A stretch of 64,000 bases of DNA from Chaetomium olivaceum (taxonomy: Eukaryota > Ascomycota > Sordariomycetes > Sordariales > Chaetomiaceae), in NCBI GenBank assembly GCA_039881045.1, contig JAYWVB010000002.1, positions 1,240,001-1,304,000 of the forward strand. The letters are read 5' to 3'. The notes under the pieces are model-generated. The model saw nothing but the letters and a program-made list of their open reading frames with translations. It did not search any database and was not told the DNA's origin. The stretch's first letter is position 1; every line of letters begins with the position of its first letter. A program made the position numbers and the translations under genes. Positions 9,798 to 22,994 of this stretch are shown here, piece by piece.

Positions 9798-12738
9798 TCA
9801 AGCCTCGTTATCCAGCGCCATCATCTCCGCCTCGTCATCGTCATCCATCTCGTAGTCGCTCTCCCGCCCGTTCCGCGTCGCCGCCTGCGCAGCCAGCGCG
9901 GAATTCGTCTCCCTGTCCTGCTCCGCCTGCAGCTCCTTGATGCGGTCCTCGTCCATCTTCTCCTGGTGCTGCCGCAGGTCGTCCATGCTCCAGGTGCTGA
10001 TGCCCTCCTGGTCCTTGGCGCGGAAGGGCTGGGCCATGGTGCGCAGGAAGCGGCGGGCGCTGCTGACGGCCATATCGGTGCTCAGGTTGACGTCGGCGTC
10101 GAGCAGGGCCTGGTTGATCCACTTGGGCAGCTGGGCGCGCTTCTTCTGGAAGCGGCGGTCGGCGAGCACCATGAGGCCGTAGTCGTCCTTGCCGCGGAGC
10201 ACGCGGCCCAGGCACTGGGCGGCGTGGCGCATGGCGTCGAAGGAGAGGAAGTCGTTCTCGCGGATGCGGTACGTCTCGCGCAGGAACTCGAGGCGGGCCT
10301 TGAGGATGCGCGACTCGGTGTACTGGAAGGGCACGCCGATGCACAGCACCGTGCGCCCGTACTGGTGGTCGAAGTCGATGCCCTCCGACACCTTGCCGCG
10401 CGCCACGCAGAGCAGCACCGCGCCGCGCCCGTTGCAGCAGGCTGTCCGGTACGTCTCGAGCGCGAGCGACGTCTCCTGCGCGTCGGGCGTCTCGACCAGG
10501 ATGAGTTTGTATTTCCAGACCTCGTCCAGAATGCCCATGCCCTGCCACATGCTGATGATGGACTCCATGTAGAGGTACGAGGGGAAGAAGACGACCAGGC
10601 CGTCGGGCGTGATCTTGGCGAACTCGGTCAAGAGGCTGCCGTAGTTTCGGACGACGCTGGGTTCGTTGCGGACTTGGAAGCTGGTGGATATCGACGCCTG
10701 ATCGCTTCCTCGGGTGACGATCATGGGTAGGAAGGACCGCCTGGCCAGCGTCATGCTGTACGATTCCTGGACGACGGTGGGGAAGTCGAGCATTTTGGGG
10801 TACATCTCGAGCGGCGACATTGTTCCCGAGGTTATGACAACGGAGCTGAAGCGGTCAAACACGGGCTTGATGGCGATGGCGGCATCCAAGCAGGTGAAGT
10901 GAAGAACCGGGTTGGGCACCTCTGCTGTGTCGGACTCGAACGGCTCTAAGATCAGGAGGAATCCTTTTTCGTAGGTGGCCACAAGGGTTGCGAATGTGGC
11001 GACTTCTTGTAGCGGCTGGTAATCCTCGATGTTTGTGAGCTCGAGCGTCCTCACCAGCGAGGTCAACCGCTCCGCACAAAACCGCAGAGGTTTCTTCTCG
11101 ATGAAAGTGTGCTCTCTGAGATGTGATAGGAAGGAGGGCGGTGTTTCCGAGATAACCTGGCGGACTTTCATTCTCGTCTGGGCTAGTCAGTACAGCACAT
11201 CGGGGGTATCACGGATATCAACGGAGCTGCTGACCTTTAGGTATTCGATGAACCTCCTGAGGAATGCGACAAAGTGCTCCGCCCTTCGAATATTTCCGGG
11301 CACAGCCTCCTTAAGCAGGTCATCGGGGAGAGCTAGGGACAGTTAGCGTAGGTAACCAGCACAAAACTGAGGTTGGGGCCTACTTGGATTCGCCATAAAG
11401 GAGTCTTCCTGGCGGCCATCGTCAGCTCCCCTGAGACCTTCTACAAGCTTTTCGTACTCGTCCTGCAACTTTTGCTGGTCCGAATCCCTCATCTCATTGA
11501 TCTTGTTTTCCAGGTTCTGGGCACCCCGTGTAGCTCTCCTTAACGAATCATCGGTGATGTCTGTGCTTAAAGACTCGATGCAAACGTTGTCAATATTGTG
11601 GGCTTCGTCAAAGACGACGATGCAGTCCTTGGACAAATCTTTGGAGACGCGCTCGGCAATCTTCGGGTCGAGGAGATAATGGTACGAGTAGATGATGACG
11701 TTGCAGTATTGCATCTATCATCACGTCAGTACGTCGAGTCGATTAGAATTGAACCAAGACACACCATTCGCCGGGCAGTGAAGTAAGGGCACTGCTTGTG
11801 TTCCTCGCCGTACCGCAAAAGGCCATCTAACGTCCAGACGCCGTTAGGTACGAGGTTGTGAGATTCAAGAAGATCAAGATTCTAGTGAGTACATCAGCAC
11901 GTGTGGTCAAGGATGGTCGAACCATGTAAATACTCACGTCGTGATAAACGCAAACCTCGACATCCTCCCCCTTCTCCTTCTTCTCCTTGACGAAGCCAGC
12001 CGTGAGGCTACGGCACCTTGCGTCAACGACGTTACCGCTCTTCTCTCGTCTTACAGACGGGTGTAGGCAGAGATTCTTTCGACTAGTGAGGCCCAGGCCC
12101 CGAAACTCCTCCTCGTGCCCGAGCCGTTCAGTACGGAATTTCATCAAAGCCTTCAGTTCGACCAGCGCCTTTTCGATCTCGGACATTGTCCCTGTGAAGA
12201 CAGTTAGTTAGGCTCTGCGAGGTATCCCGGGCTGTAGGGTTATGGGCCGCGTACGAGAGCAGTATATAAGCTTGCGGTGTGACGGGTAGTACTGCTGGTA
12301 TGCCACGATGAGCGACAGCAGGGTGACGGTCTTCCCTGTGCCCGAAGGCATCTCCAGCACGCAGTTTCCCCCGGCATCGAGAGTTTCTGAAGTATGTTAA
12401 TGGCCGACCAGAAACTAATGGTGAGTTTTCTTTTTGCCGATACTCACTTTTCAAGTCCACCATATACCTAGGATAGGGCAGTATCCAGGTCAGCCAAATT
12501 CACACAGTACCACGGCGGCACCATGGCCGGGCTCACACGTACGCATATTGCTCTAACACCGTGTCAGCAATCTAGCATGGCAAAACAACCTAGTAGCGTA
12601 ATGGAGTAACTTGCCTGGGTAGATGCGCGGATAGGGGAAAAGAACGGGCAGGTCGCTGTCGCCATGTTAACCACAGGGAACGGACAGGAAGATGCGAATG
12701 TCATGTTTGGGATGGGCGTACTCGATGTTGAACTCCAT
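9798..12738 (-). CDS. RAD3: RAD3/XPD DNA helicase, TFIIH subunit
   Basis: ATP-dependent 5'-3' DNA helicase of TFIIH, needed for nucleotide excision repair and RNA polymerase II initiation. The model has ten exons: 12722-12738, 12615-12655, 12543-12552, 12448-12467, 12255-12386, 11938-12191, 11765-11881, 11384-11714, 11235-11332 and 9798-11177 (799 aa). The first 29 residues come from four tiny exons of 17, 41, 10 and 20 nt that together spell the conserved start MEFNIDDLPVLFPYP... EQYAYMVDLKK. Intron 2 (12553-12614) uses a GC donor (GCAAGT); the rest are GT-AG, 50-75 nt. Walker A (PSGTGKT) is at residues 43-49. The four Fe-S cysteines are C115, C133, C154 and C189. The DEAH box is at 233-236. 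Helicase motifs V/VI appear as RGKVSEGIDF and QCLGRVLRG. The C-terminus ends in an acidic tail. Length and spacing match fungal orthologues, and there is no frame break. The 3' end faces the DDHD gene, 380 bp away. Confidence 0.97.
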
Positions 12739-15700
12739 TTTGGCCGTCTACTTGAGGAACGATATGAAACCCGCAAACGATATCCTATCGCCGAACTGAG
12801 GCGCCTTGTTCCAGTCTTTTTTCCGAACGCGGTCATCCGCACTCGTTTTGCGGTGAGGCAGTTCCGCCCTTAGCCGCTCGACGACTTGAATTACAGTACG
12901 ACTTTTTGCGCAATGAGTCTTCCCATTAAATCACGGTGTCTCTGTTAAATCAAATGTTATGATGGGCTGCCTTGATGTCGCCAAAACAAGAATCACGGTT
13001 GATGGTTGAAGTTGGAGGTCACGTGGAGTCGCTGCCTGCGATTGCGACTTTTGAAGTTCAAGATGGGTCAAAGCTTTGTTCCAAGTTCGGTGAAGTTCCT
13101 GTAATCCGTGTAAACACCGAGGTGAGCAGCCCGACACCGAACCTCAAGTCTTGGCGGCAGACACCCAGGTCGGCAAATGCTCTGTGCTTCTTTCCAACTT
13201 CAACCAAAACATTAAAATTGCTTTAAAATTGGCTTTTTTGTGCTGAACCAAAGGTCATCGACAAACGGTTCAACCGTTTTGTTTTGTTGCGCTCCCACTC
13301 CGCAACCATGGCACGCGGCACGCGGCACGCGAGGATGCTGCCACTCTGCGACACCTGCCTCAGGTCGGCGACTATCTAATTGAGACAGCGTCGCGGTCGC
13401 CTATCACAGCGCGTTCGGGCTTCTCTTTTGTTATCACACAGGGCCGATGCGGTGGCTCGAGAGTGGGCAAACCTCGACGGCAATTCCGATCCGCCCCAGC
13501 CTGTCCTGGTCGACCAACCACGCTCCAGCTCCGATACTTTGCTTCCCGCCCGGACGGTGCGTTGCAATACTGGCGGGACCTGCTGCAAGTGCCTCGCTTC
13601 TGACCGTGGAAACCTTCTAGATGTTCCATGCAATCCACCATCACCGGCCGATTAATTGTCCCGCCCCGCGTTGCACTGGGCCTTGAGGTACCTGCTGGCT
13701 AAGGGCCATTTTTGCGCGGGCAATGGTCGCAGGCAGGGTCGTGGGCAGGGACGCGGGTAGGGTCGTCGGTAGGGTCACGGGCAGCGGGCAGGTGTAACCA
13801 AAAGACGACAAGATGGGGAGACGAGCGGCGGCAATACCGGATGCCGACCACACCCTAATCATATGCGGGTAGCATCGCGCCCATCGAACCCCGATTCCAT
13901 GCCCCGCCAGAGCGACCCCGTCGGCCTTTCCGCCCCTGCGCCCGTTGCGCCGTCGATTGTTGACCGGTTCCGGGGCAGATCCCCACGTGGTGGAACGGTC
14001 GCCTTGTCTGCCCGCGTACCAACCCCGCGGAAACAACCCTGAGGGCGACCTATGTACGCTACCTTGACCGCATCGGCAGTAAGCTCTAACCAACAGCTGA
14101 ACGACGACTTCAGCGGAGTATTCCCCAGATTTGTTTCAAACGCATCTGTTTTTAGCACGCATCGCTGAGCTATCTCCACCGACGGGAGTCTATATTGCGT
14201 ATGACCTTGCAGCCAACGGCGGATTCTCTCCAGGATCGCTTGTTTCAAAACATGCCGGGCAGGACGTTACCCGTTCCTGGCACTAAGACTCGAATCCCAC
14301 ACGCCCCCGCCCACGCCCCTCTCCAACTGGCCAGCCCGCCAACGTCCACGCCGCCGGCGTGCATACGGTGTGTTACCTCAACACCACAAGACAGCTCGAG
14401 ATGGTGGTGTCCATTTCATTTCCAGCCCCTCGTATGTGGGCGTCAGACTGGAAGTCTGACCTGCCGGTCGGGGATATCACTGGCCGGAAGGGGTTTCAGC
14501 GGGTTGCGACAAGCATGTCGACGGCGCAGAGCCTGCATGGAAGCCTTCTCGAAGACTCTCCCCAAGACGCAACGGACAAAACGCAGGGGTGCGGCTGAGG
14601 AGTTGGAGAGGCGAGATCTGGCTGGCTCGGTGATCCCGTGCTCCCCATCTTGATAACTCATCGGTACGTAAATCTTGCCCGTTGCCGTGGCGTCAGGAAA
14701 TGGATCCGGGGATCCGATAGGTCCTGTCTTGATCCCAATATCCCATCGTGATCAATATTTCGTCATTCTCCACCCGAGCCTTGGAAGGGAAACCTTAGGG
14801 ATAGGAAGGGAGAGGAAGGGCTCGATCCTACTACGACGCTCCCACGGGCAGACCGATCAACAGTATCACACTGGCTGTTGTTCGGATCCGACGCTGTACG
14901 GCCGCGGGATACTCCCACTTCCGGCGTGTGAAAGGAGGGACAGGTCCTTCCCGCCTAGGTTAAACGAGAACGAGGGGAGGACATTAACCTCTACTTCTAG
15001 TATACGATATCTCGAAGCGGGGGCGGAAAACCATAAGTGACGGGGTTGGGACATATGCACCTTCAGCTCACTCAACACAGCCCGCACTTCCACACGGGAA
15101 TCCGAGCCCTCCCATTCGCCCGGCACATCTTCACCGGGAAGGCTGCGCTTGTGGGCGGCTGTTTAAGCCACACTGCCCTTGCACGTCTTTGCAGACTAGC
15201 CGCAGGCACCGAGTTAACCAACTTTGGTGCGGGGTGGGGGGAGGGGGTTAACTGCGAAGGTGGGCAATGGGATGGGAAGGTGGGCAAAATTCGCCCACCC
15301 ATTGGGCCGTTGAGCGAGATCGACAGCATCCCGGCCGCGGGCGCTGCCACGCGAGGATCGGAGCCAGGGGACTTTTTGCTCTCCAGTGCCGGCCCCCACC
15401 TGCCCTTTTCCCATGCTCGTCCTTTGATCGTATGGTGCAGTGTGGTGGTGCGGGTGGTGATGGGCAGCCACACTCACGCACCAGGCAGCCAGATTCTGGC
15501 ATCGGGCTGTGCTCTGTCTGTCGATATCTGAAACAATCCCGAATGCGGGGGAAACTCGGCGCAGTCGGATCCGATCTAGATTTTCCCCACCACTTGCTGT
15601 CCGCCTACCACCCGACCGATTCAGCCCGCGTAAAACCTGGTGTTGGTCGATACTCGGCGCTGTTGGGACGGAGCGGATCTTCCTCCGACGGGAGCGGCCT

Positions 15701-18700
15701 TTTTGCACACGGCAACGAGCGGCCGGTACTTGATTCTGCAAAAGGAAGGACAAAAATAGACTCGTCACACTTGTTTCGTTTTGGACATTGTGCGTTGCCT
15801 TGGCTTGCTGCTCGGCTTTTAGTCAGGTGTGAACATCGCTACTGCACTCGGCACCGGAACGCCTCCCCGAGTGTGTTGGGTTGGTTGCTTTGGTTGCCGG
15901 TGTTGGCAGCAGCAGCAGCAACGAATGTTTCGTTTCTGTCTTGTCCGGCCTTAGCCGGTCTCACGATAATTTCAGCTTGGATGCGTCAAAAAAAAAACAC
16001 CCCCATCACCAACCCAACTGTACATCTTTCGAACTTAAAACATGACGACTGCATGAGGGCTGAGGCGTGGTCGGTGGTGCTGGGGGCGAGTGCCGAACCA
16101 AGATAACCCCCAAGCTACGCCAAGGAGCTGGGCTCCTTCTCGATGAAGGCAAGAGAGAGTGAGAAAGAAACACGCCAAAAAAGCCACATGGCTTGAGTTG
16201 CTGACACAGATCCCCCGACTTGTGTGTGTACCCACGAGGCTGCCAGCCATTCTCGTGAGTTCGGTGCTGCGTTCGGTGCTGCGTGCTGCGTGTCTCATTC
16301 ATCCCCCAGCCCGCCCACCTCCATACCCTCGTCGGCCGGTGGACGGACGGGGTGGCATGGTTGGATCATCCGGGTTGGTGGTGGGGAGAATGTCTGTGCT
16401 GCTTTGCATTTGCTGCTGCATTTGGCTGCTGCTGCCAGCTAACTAAAGCTGGGACGGACAGGACAGGTGGACAGGCACCAGCAGAACCAACAAGAGTTGG
16501 GCCGTGCTGGCGGGCCGCCGGTCTTTAGCGAGGGTGCGTGCATGTGCTGATCATGAGGCTGGCTGGCCCTGTCCGGAGCTTGTACCTGTGTAGGGGAGGG
16601 CGTGGCCGGAATGGGGGCCGGAAAAGAAAAGAGAAAAAGAAATGGAGATTAGATACTGCAGTGTGTGCGCTGGGTGTTTGTGTGGCTTGATGGGGTCGAT
16701 TGAAATGGGTTAAATTTCCCAACTGGGCGTCCGCAAAACAACCGTGGAGAAACGAGGGCAAGAATTGCACTCGTTGCGAATATTTGGTACACTCGTTCGC
16801 GTCATCAAGCCCCCAAGCCCCCAAGTCGTATGCTCAATCAGCACCGTCGGGCCCGATCAGCATTGGCGTTGCTGCATGTCTATCGTATGTTTCTGGCCAA
16901 TTCGGAAAAAAAAGATCTAAAAAAGCTAATTCCTCACGTGTAACCGTATCCTTGGTGTTGGAGACTGAGATGTTTCATGAAACAACCTGAAGTAAGTTCA
17001 TCACATCGTCAGCCACACCTTGGCTGACTGCACAGGAAACGGAAATAGCTTCGGGCTTTGGGGTCCTCTCCAAGGTGGTGCTGGTGGTGGTGCTAGTGGG
17101 GTGATGATGGTGGGTTGGATAGCCGCCCTCCAATCAGGAGCTTGGTCTATATTTGGGCAAAATCCGCGCATTGTGGGTCAGCCGATGTGACCTGTTGCTC
17201 AATTTTGCCCACCCCTCCCCTGGTTTGGGGATAGCTTCGCTGTTAGCGTAAGATAAACGCGATGAGATGCCCTCCCAACAGGGAAGGCGCTCAACAAGCG
17301 ATGGCGCAATCCATCTTCTTGGTCGGCTGTTTCATCTCCACGCTACGAGCCTAGCTCCCGCGTGGTCCGTGTGCGCAGTCGGCGGATATTGTGACCAACA
17401 ACCTGATGAGATGCTGCGCTGCGCTTCTCTCGCTTCTGACGATCGGTTCCCCCCCACCCTCAGGACGTTTCGGTGGCTGTGCTCGCCCTCCCAGAGAGGG
17501 GTAAATACCAGAGTACAAGCCTCCAACCATGGTCTCAAAATCGATGCCTTGGGTACGTGGGGTCGTGTTCCAGTGCAGTGTTACACTTCGCTTGCTCGGG
17601 CATGGGGAATCAGTATCATCGCCGATTAATCAAACCAGCTCGTCGGTCTTTTTTCTCAATGGTCGGCGGATTGGGCTTTTGGTATTTTCCTTTGCGTGTG
17701 TGGCGAGAGAGACAGCTTGTTTCGTACGTCTCGTGGGGGCCGGGCCCACACGTTGACAGTGTCACTCAAGAGTTGGTGTTGGTGATGAGCCTGCTTGAAT
17801 AATTGCGACGGGTCGAGCCGGCTATTCGAGGTGTCCAATCTCGTTGGAGATCCAACAACAGCAACTAGTTAGTGTATTGTTGGGCCAAGTGCTGACCTCA
17901 CCATCACCAACAGCGCTCGCCCAATTGAGGGGATGAACTGCGAGAAGGGTGGTCAGAATGTCTCGGACACCTGAGTCAGGTGTAATTTTCCGTCCCAAAT
18001 CGGGTAGTTATTGCTGGCGCGGATAAGCGAGCGCTCCCGAAAAGCTCCCATTTCTGACAAGATGCGAACCTGCAGCCTTTGCACGTGTGAGCGGACGCTT
18101 GAGGAATCCGGGACCAGGAAGCAGGTGGAGCTCAAAGAGTCGCGGTGGACACCAACCGTTGCAGTGCTGCAACCATGTGAGCTGCCCTTGTCTGAGTCTC
18201 CGCGCAGTATTTCTTGGGGCCAATTTTGGGAGAATCCTCTTGGTGCAACGCTTTTCACTCGTCCTTGGGGTTGCATCAACCAACCGGCCCTCGTTCCTGG
18301 GAAACGCTGCATGCCGATGGAATGCCGCTCGCGGTGAAGGATTTAAGGTGCTGAGGCACAGTGAGGCACTGGTCGATACCGCGATATGGAACCAGAAAGA
18401 GAAGTCTCCATCTAGCGAGTATCTGAGCGCGGCTTGTCGGTTTCCATTTTGTGTATCTCGAGGCCGTTTCTCCGACAGCGAGCGAAAGATGAGCCAAGAT
18501 TGCTGATTGAGCGTCAAGGTTGTTTCCCAGGATTCATGATTCATTGGGTGGAACAAACCTCCGGTGAACGCTTGGCGTTTGGTTCGTGCGCCAAACCGGG
18601 GAAGCGGGGCGGGCACGATCATGAATAGTGGAGACCCCGGGGTCCTCGATCCTCGCATGGGCGCTGAGAACGAGTCGAAGCGGACTTGTTGAATAAGTGG

Positions 18701-18852
18701 TGAGGTACGCAGTACAGATTACATAAGGTACGCACAATCCGCTTACCTCAACTATACGAGTAGAAGTGCTACTTTGATACGAGGTAGGCTGCAGTAGTCA
18801 AATTCTTTTTCTTTTATTTTTCTTTTTCCTTTCTTGCCGTTCTTTGGTACAA
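12739..18852. other. Gene-poor region, distal upstream of the C2H2 regulator
   Basis: About 6.1 kb without a gene I can support. The longest open frame (15267-16106) has no start context, no recognisable domain, and a composition like the reverse-strand frames beside it, so I do not call it. The only structured element noticed is a 12-bp minisatellite at 13733-13780. The region contains the RAD3 promoter at its left edge. Confidence 0.55.
13733..13780. repeat. 12-bp minisatellite, four units
   Basis: Four head-to-tail units of the form G(C/T)AGGG(T/A)C(G/A)(T/C)(G/C)G can be read directly, with a degenerate fifth unit following. No gene overlaps it. Confidence 0.75.
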
Positions 18853-18940
18853 GCGTGTAAGTCGGTACTTTAAAACCACGGATCAAGAGACTCGGCGCGT
18901 GTAAGTCGGTACTTTAAAACCACGGATCAAGAGACTCGGC
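18853..18940. repeat. Perfect 44-bp tandem duplication
   Basis: Two identical 44-bp units, each beginning GCGTGTAAGTCGGTACTT and ending GAGACTCGGC, lie head to tail with no mismatch. They are in non-coding DNA. A recent duplication or an assembly artefact would both give this picture. Confidence 0.95.
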
Positions 18941-21900
18941 CGAAGGCACTGGCCACTTCCGACTCTGCCAAGACAAGCGCCCCGGAGGCTCGGGTTGCGT
19001 GCGTCGGTCTCGCTGCCGTCCGGGGGACATGCCACCGGTAGGGACGGCGGTTTCAGCGGGAAGCATAGATGTAACTTTGCAATTGACCAAGCATTCCAAG
19101 TTACCAGGGGCAGCGTTCTCTCCAGATGCTACCGCTGCCAACGCTAACTACCACATGTATCTCCATTCTCCAATGCATGCACTAAGTATATCGGCGGTCT
19201 ACACTAGCTTTACTGATGCCTGGTTTCCCGTCTCCGGCGTTTTCCCGGACACCCCTTCGAAATGGATGTGCGAATGGTTAGCTTCTAGGTTGTTCCTGAT
19301 TCAGCAGTGCGTGAGTGAGCCGTGGGGGATTCCAAATGTTTCAAGCCAGAGTGTCGTGCATAAAGGTTGCCCATTTTTGGAATCATCGATTCAGCACCCT
19401 CGCACAGCCGAAGACCGATTCCTTCGACGTCAGTGGGAGTCAAAACCTGATCCCGGAGCTGGATAGGGCGGCCACTCACCATCGAGCAGCCTCTCCCGTC
19501 CTGCCCAACAGTCCTCCAGCTTGGCGGTCCAGGGCCCGGCGCAGCAGGCCGTGCTCCACCCCAGGATTTTAAGTGTGCAGTGCCGCACGAAGCCCTGCCG
19601 ACGCCATAAAATGCCGTGTTTCAGATTCAGAGCGATATGTCCAGCTTCTTTGGGAACCCCTCCAACTCCAGAGTCCCGCATCGCGGTCATGAGCCCATGG
19701 CGACGTCTTCCTGCTTTTGGCTGGGCACCTGATGCTAGGTGCGATAATTGTAACACCAAACCGCCGGTGGGTTTTGGCTGCAATCTTCCTCGGCGGAGAC
19801 ATTCCATGACACTAAAGTAGTAAGGTGCAAGTGAACTATCCGATTTGTCTAAGTTCTGATCGACTCGTCTCGGCAACCTTGTCTGCCATCAGCTCTGGCT
19901 CGCATTGTGTAAGACGACGTCGACCAATCTGACGGAGCAGGCTCGGAAAGTCGGTGCCTGGGTGAGCGCTCAAGCATCTCGAGGCTGTGGAGGTGGGGCT
20001 TACCACATCGCACAATTCAAGAGCGGATGGAGACTTGTCATTGGCTCTCCGCACTTTCGCAACAAGCAGCGGGGCACCGAAAGCCCATCAGCATGCATCT
20101 CAGCGCCGAGTCTGCATCGTCAGAGCAGAATGGGATGACACAATACATACAGTACACAGTAGGCGACATATCAGGAGGGAGCGGGATGGCCCATGTCCCG
20201 GTGGCCAACGGCGTGTTCCTGAGCACTGCGCATCCGTCCAGGAACAGCCAGGGCCGGACGGGAACGGCGGGCCAAACGGCACCGAAGCAGGGCCTAGCGT
20301 CTCCGCAGTGGATACTGCAGGCGAGCGCATGCGGGCATTGGCAACGCCTGGTCAGTGCTACAGAAACACTGGGCAAGGGGGCGAGTGACAAGGTGACAAG
20401 GTGGCAAGGTGACAACCTACCTAGGCTTTTCGATAACTCAAATGGCAGGTTGGGGTCAACTCAAAAATTAGAATTAACTGCTCAGACTAGCGATAAGGAA
20501 GCACCATGCATTGCATGAGCATGATGAGCAGTTGCACGGAAGGGAAATCGGCAAACCGCCCGCAGCTCACAAACGGCAGGCACAACGCCCAACGTAAACC
20601 TGGCAAATCAAATGCACACTTGTGAGCAGTCGCGATGGGTAGGGGCATCTCTCGCATCCCCGCCCGATCTGTCCCTGCCAGATTCCACAATCATCCATCT
20701 CCCGTCAGCTCTCCTCTTTACAGTTTAATGAAAGAAGATGATGACCATCACATCAGCCAGAACAGAGCAACAAAGGGAAGAAAGAAAAAGGAGAAGAATG
20801 ACAACATGCTCTCTTGTGGAGAGGAGAACGAACACACTCAGCAAGCATCTACACTAGCGTGATTCTAGGGACGACCCGCTGCGTCTAGAATCTGGAATTT
20901 TACGACCGAAGATAGTGTCAGTCCCCACCGGTCATCGGGGCCAAGCAAGAAAAGGGAGGTGGGGGCCAATAATTGGGAACGTGAGCGACAATCCGGCAAC
21001 CTCAGCATGCATCCGCTAGCGAGCAAATCTTCGGGTACCTAAAAAGTCCCCCTCACTTATCCGCGGCCGCGCTCCTCCTTGAGAGAGCCGTTACCCCTGA
21101 CACAGAGACCAGTTCACATCATCCCACTCGAATTCCTCCGTCGTCTCAGGGCCGAGGTTCCCGAACCCCCTCCTCCTGCTAGAAGTCATCGAGCGGTTTT
21201 GATACAGCTTTGATACCGTCCTTGCTCACCCCGAGTCACAGCTCAGAAATTGCACACGAGACAAAATGGGGATCTTGATCTGGACTCTGAACAATAGCCC
21301 GATCCGCGCTAGTGAAGAAAACGCCCACGATCAAATCCAGCGGCGAAGCCACTCACAAGCGCGGCCGGCAGGCGCAAGCGCTCGCCTCCCCCACACCTTT
21401 CTGGAGGCCATGGATGCTACAGGAGCGATACCTTGGACCCCATCAAAAGCTGCGTGTCCAGGGCCGTACCAAGTGTGTCCCTGCGCAGCACGGCCGCCTG
21501 GACTGGTGCAGCCAACCGCAGAGGTGGCCCTGGTCCCTCTTCTCTCGACCTCATTCTTTGGGACGCCTACCGCCGGGACGGTTGACAACAAGGCCAGCAT
21601 AGGCCGGCCGGTGCGCACAAGCACATTGGATCTTAACGCTAGACTTCAGGCTACTAAGTGACCGCCGTCATGCCCTCTCCCGTCGACCGTTTTCGGCTCA
21701 ACATCAGCACCTGTGATGCCGACGGGCCCGTCTCTTCGCTTCAAACCCGTCTGAATACCACCACGCTCCCGAAGGCCCTGCAGCGGGCTCCCATGCTCAC
21801 CCTCAGTCGCCGAGATGCCCCGCCAGAAGCCCGAACCAAAACCATCGCTACGCTGGAGTTGCAGCGTTCGCATTTGGGTGGTGCAGCTGGCCCCAGTGTG

Positions 21901-22994
21901 ACTGGTCAGCAGCCCTTGCCAACGGACCCCGCAGACTGTCCAAAACCTCGACAGCCTGTACGTACATACACATACGAAGTACATCCGTACCTTTTTTTGA
22001 GTCCTGCCCAGGAGGGGAAGGGACTCGCTCGTTGGGGAAGTGCTCCACCAAAGCTGGAAACGGGATCCAACAACTTGAGCCAGGGTTGCTGCGCAGGGGG
22101 CTCACTCCCCTACCCTGGCTACTTTTAGACTACCCCTGCTCCCCTTGAGACACACTGCTCCCAACGTGGTGTAGCGTTTCTATTTTCCTGAAATCACCTT
22201 TTTTGTCCGAGCAGTCTTTTCTCACCACACCCCCCTTGGACCTCCGTCGCCCCAGCCACACCTCTCCGAGCCCCCAACATCTCGCACTAACCGCATCGCG
22301 GGGGCTCTCGATGGCCTGTTCAACCAGATCTTTCCCCATCGGGCTGGCGTCCGCCAGCCTTGTCCGCATCACCTCTCCAGCGCAGGGTTGGTGCTGACCC
22401 AAGTCCCACCGGTGCACACCCCCATGGCAGCGACAGACCCTGGTCCTGGTCGCCGTCCTGCTTCGCGAGCTGCGCACCCCCTGTTCCCGGTCAGGTTCTC
22501 AGTCCCCAAGATGCATCTCCTCTAGCCCCCAGCTCTCGAAGAGCGGGAACGCGTCTGGAGATACCATTATTAGCCAGGCAGAAATCTCGTTCATTTACAA
22601 ATCTTATAAGAAACCCCCGGTTGTCTGCCTTGTCAAACACACCATCCTTTCGCTCCAACAGCTTGCCGCACATTCATCTCAAGTTGTGACGCGAGGTTCT
22701 TCCTCTTGAACTAGCTTGGATCTTTATGTTGCAGTTGCTTCGCATTCACCTGAAATACCTGGAAGGCTCCGACGACCACTCTGCCGGCCGTCTATATCTG
22801 GCCTGCTCCCCCCTCCTACTCTGGTGACTACCTCGAAGCGGTTGACCACCAATCGGACTCCAACAAACATCGACGGCACTCTTACGCCGCCAGCTTTTCT
22901 TACCCACCCCTATCTTGCACAGGGCCGCCTTGCCCCCATCACGCAAATAAATAAGCCGGGCCTCCCCCAGCACCACATATCCACAACATCCACA
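18941..22994. other. Gene-poor region, proximal upstream of the C2H2 regulator
   Basis: About 4 kb with no supported gene. The last kilobase is C/T-rich, contains a TATAAG motif at about 22606, and probably includes a long 5' leader of the transcription factor. Several short open frames here could act as upstream ORFs but none has independent support. Confidence 0.5.

Noticed and set aside
15267..16106. 279-codon open frame on the plus strand in the gene-poor block
   Set aside because: No domain, no plausible splice structure, composition like the overlapping frames on the other strand; expected by chance in GC-rich DNA.
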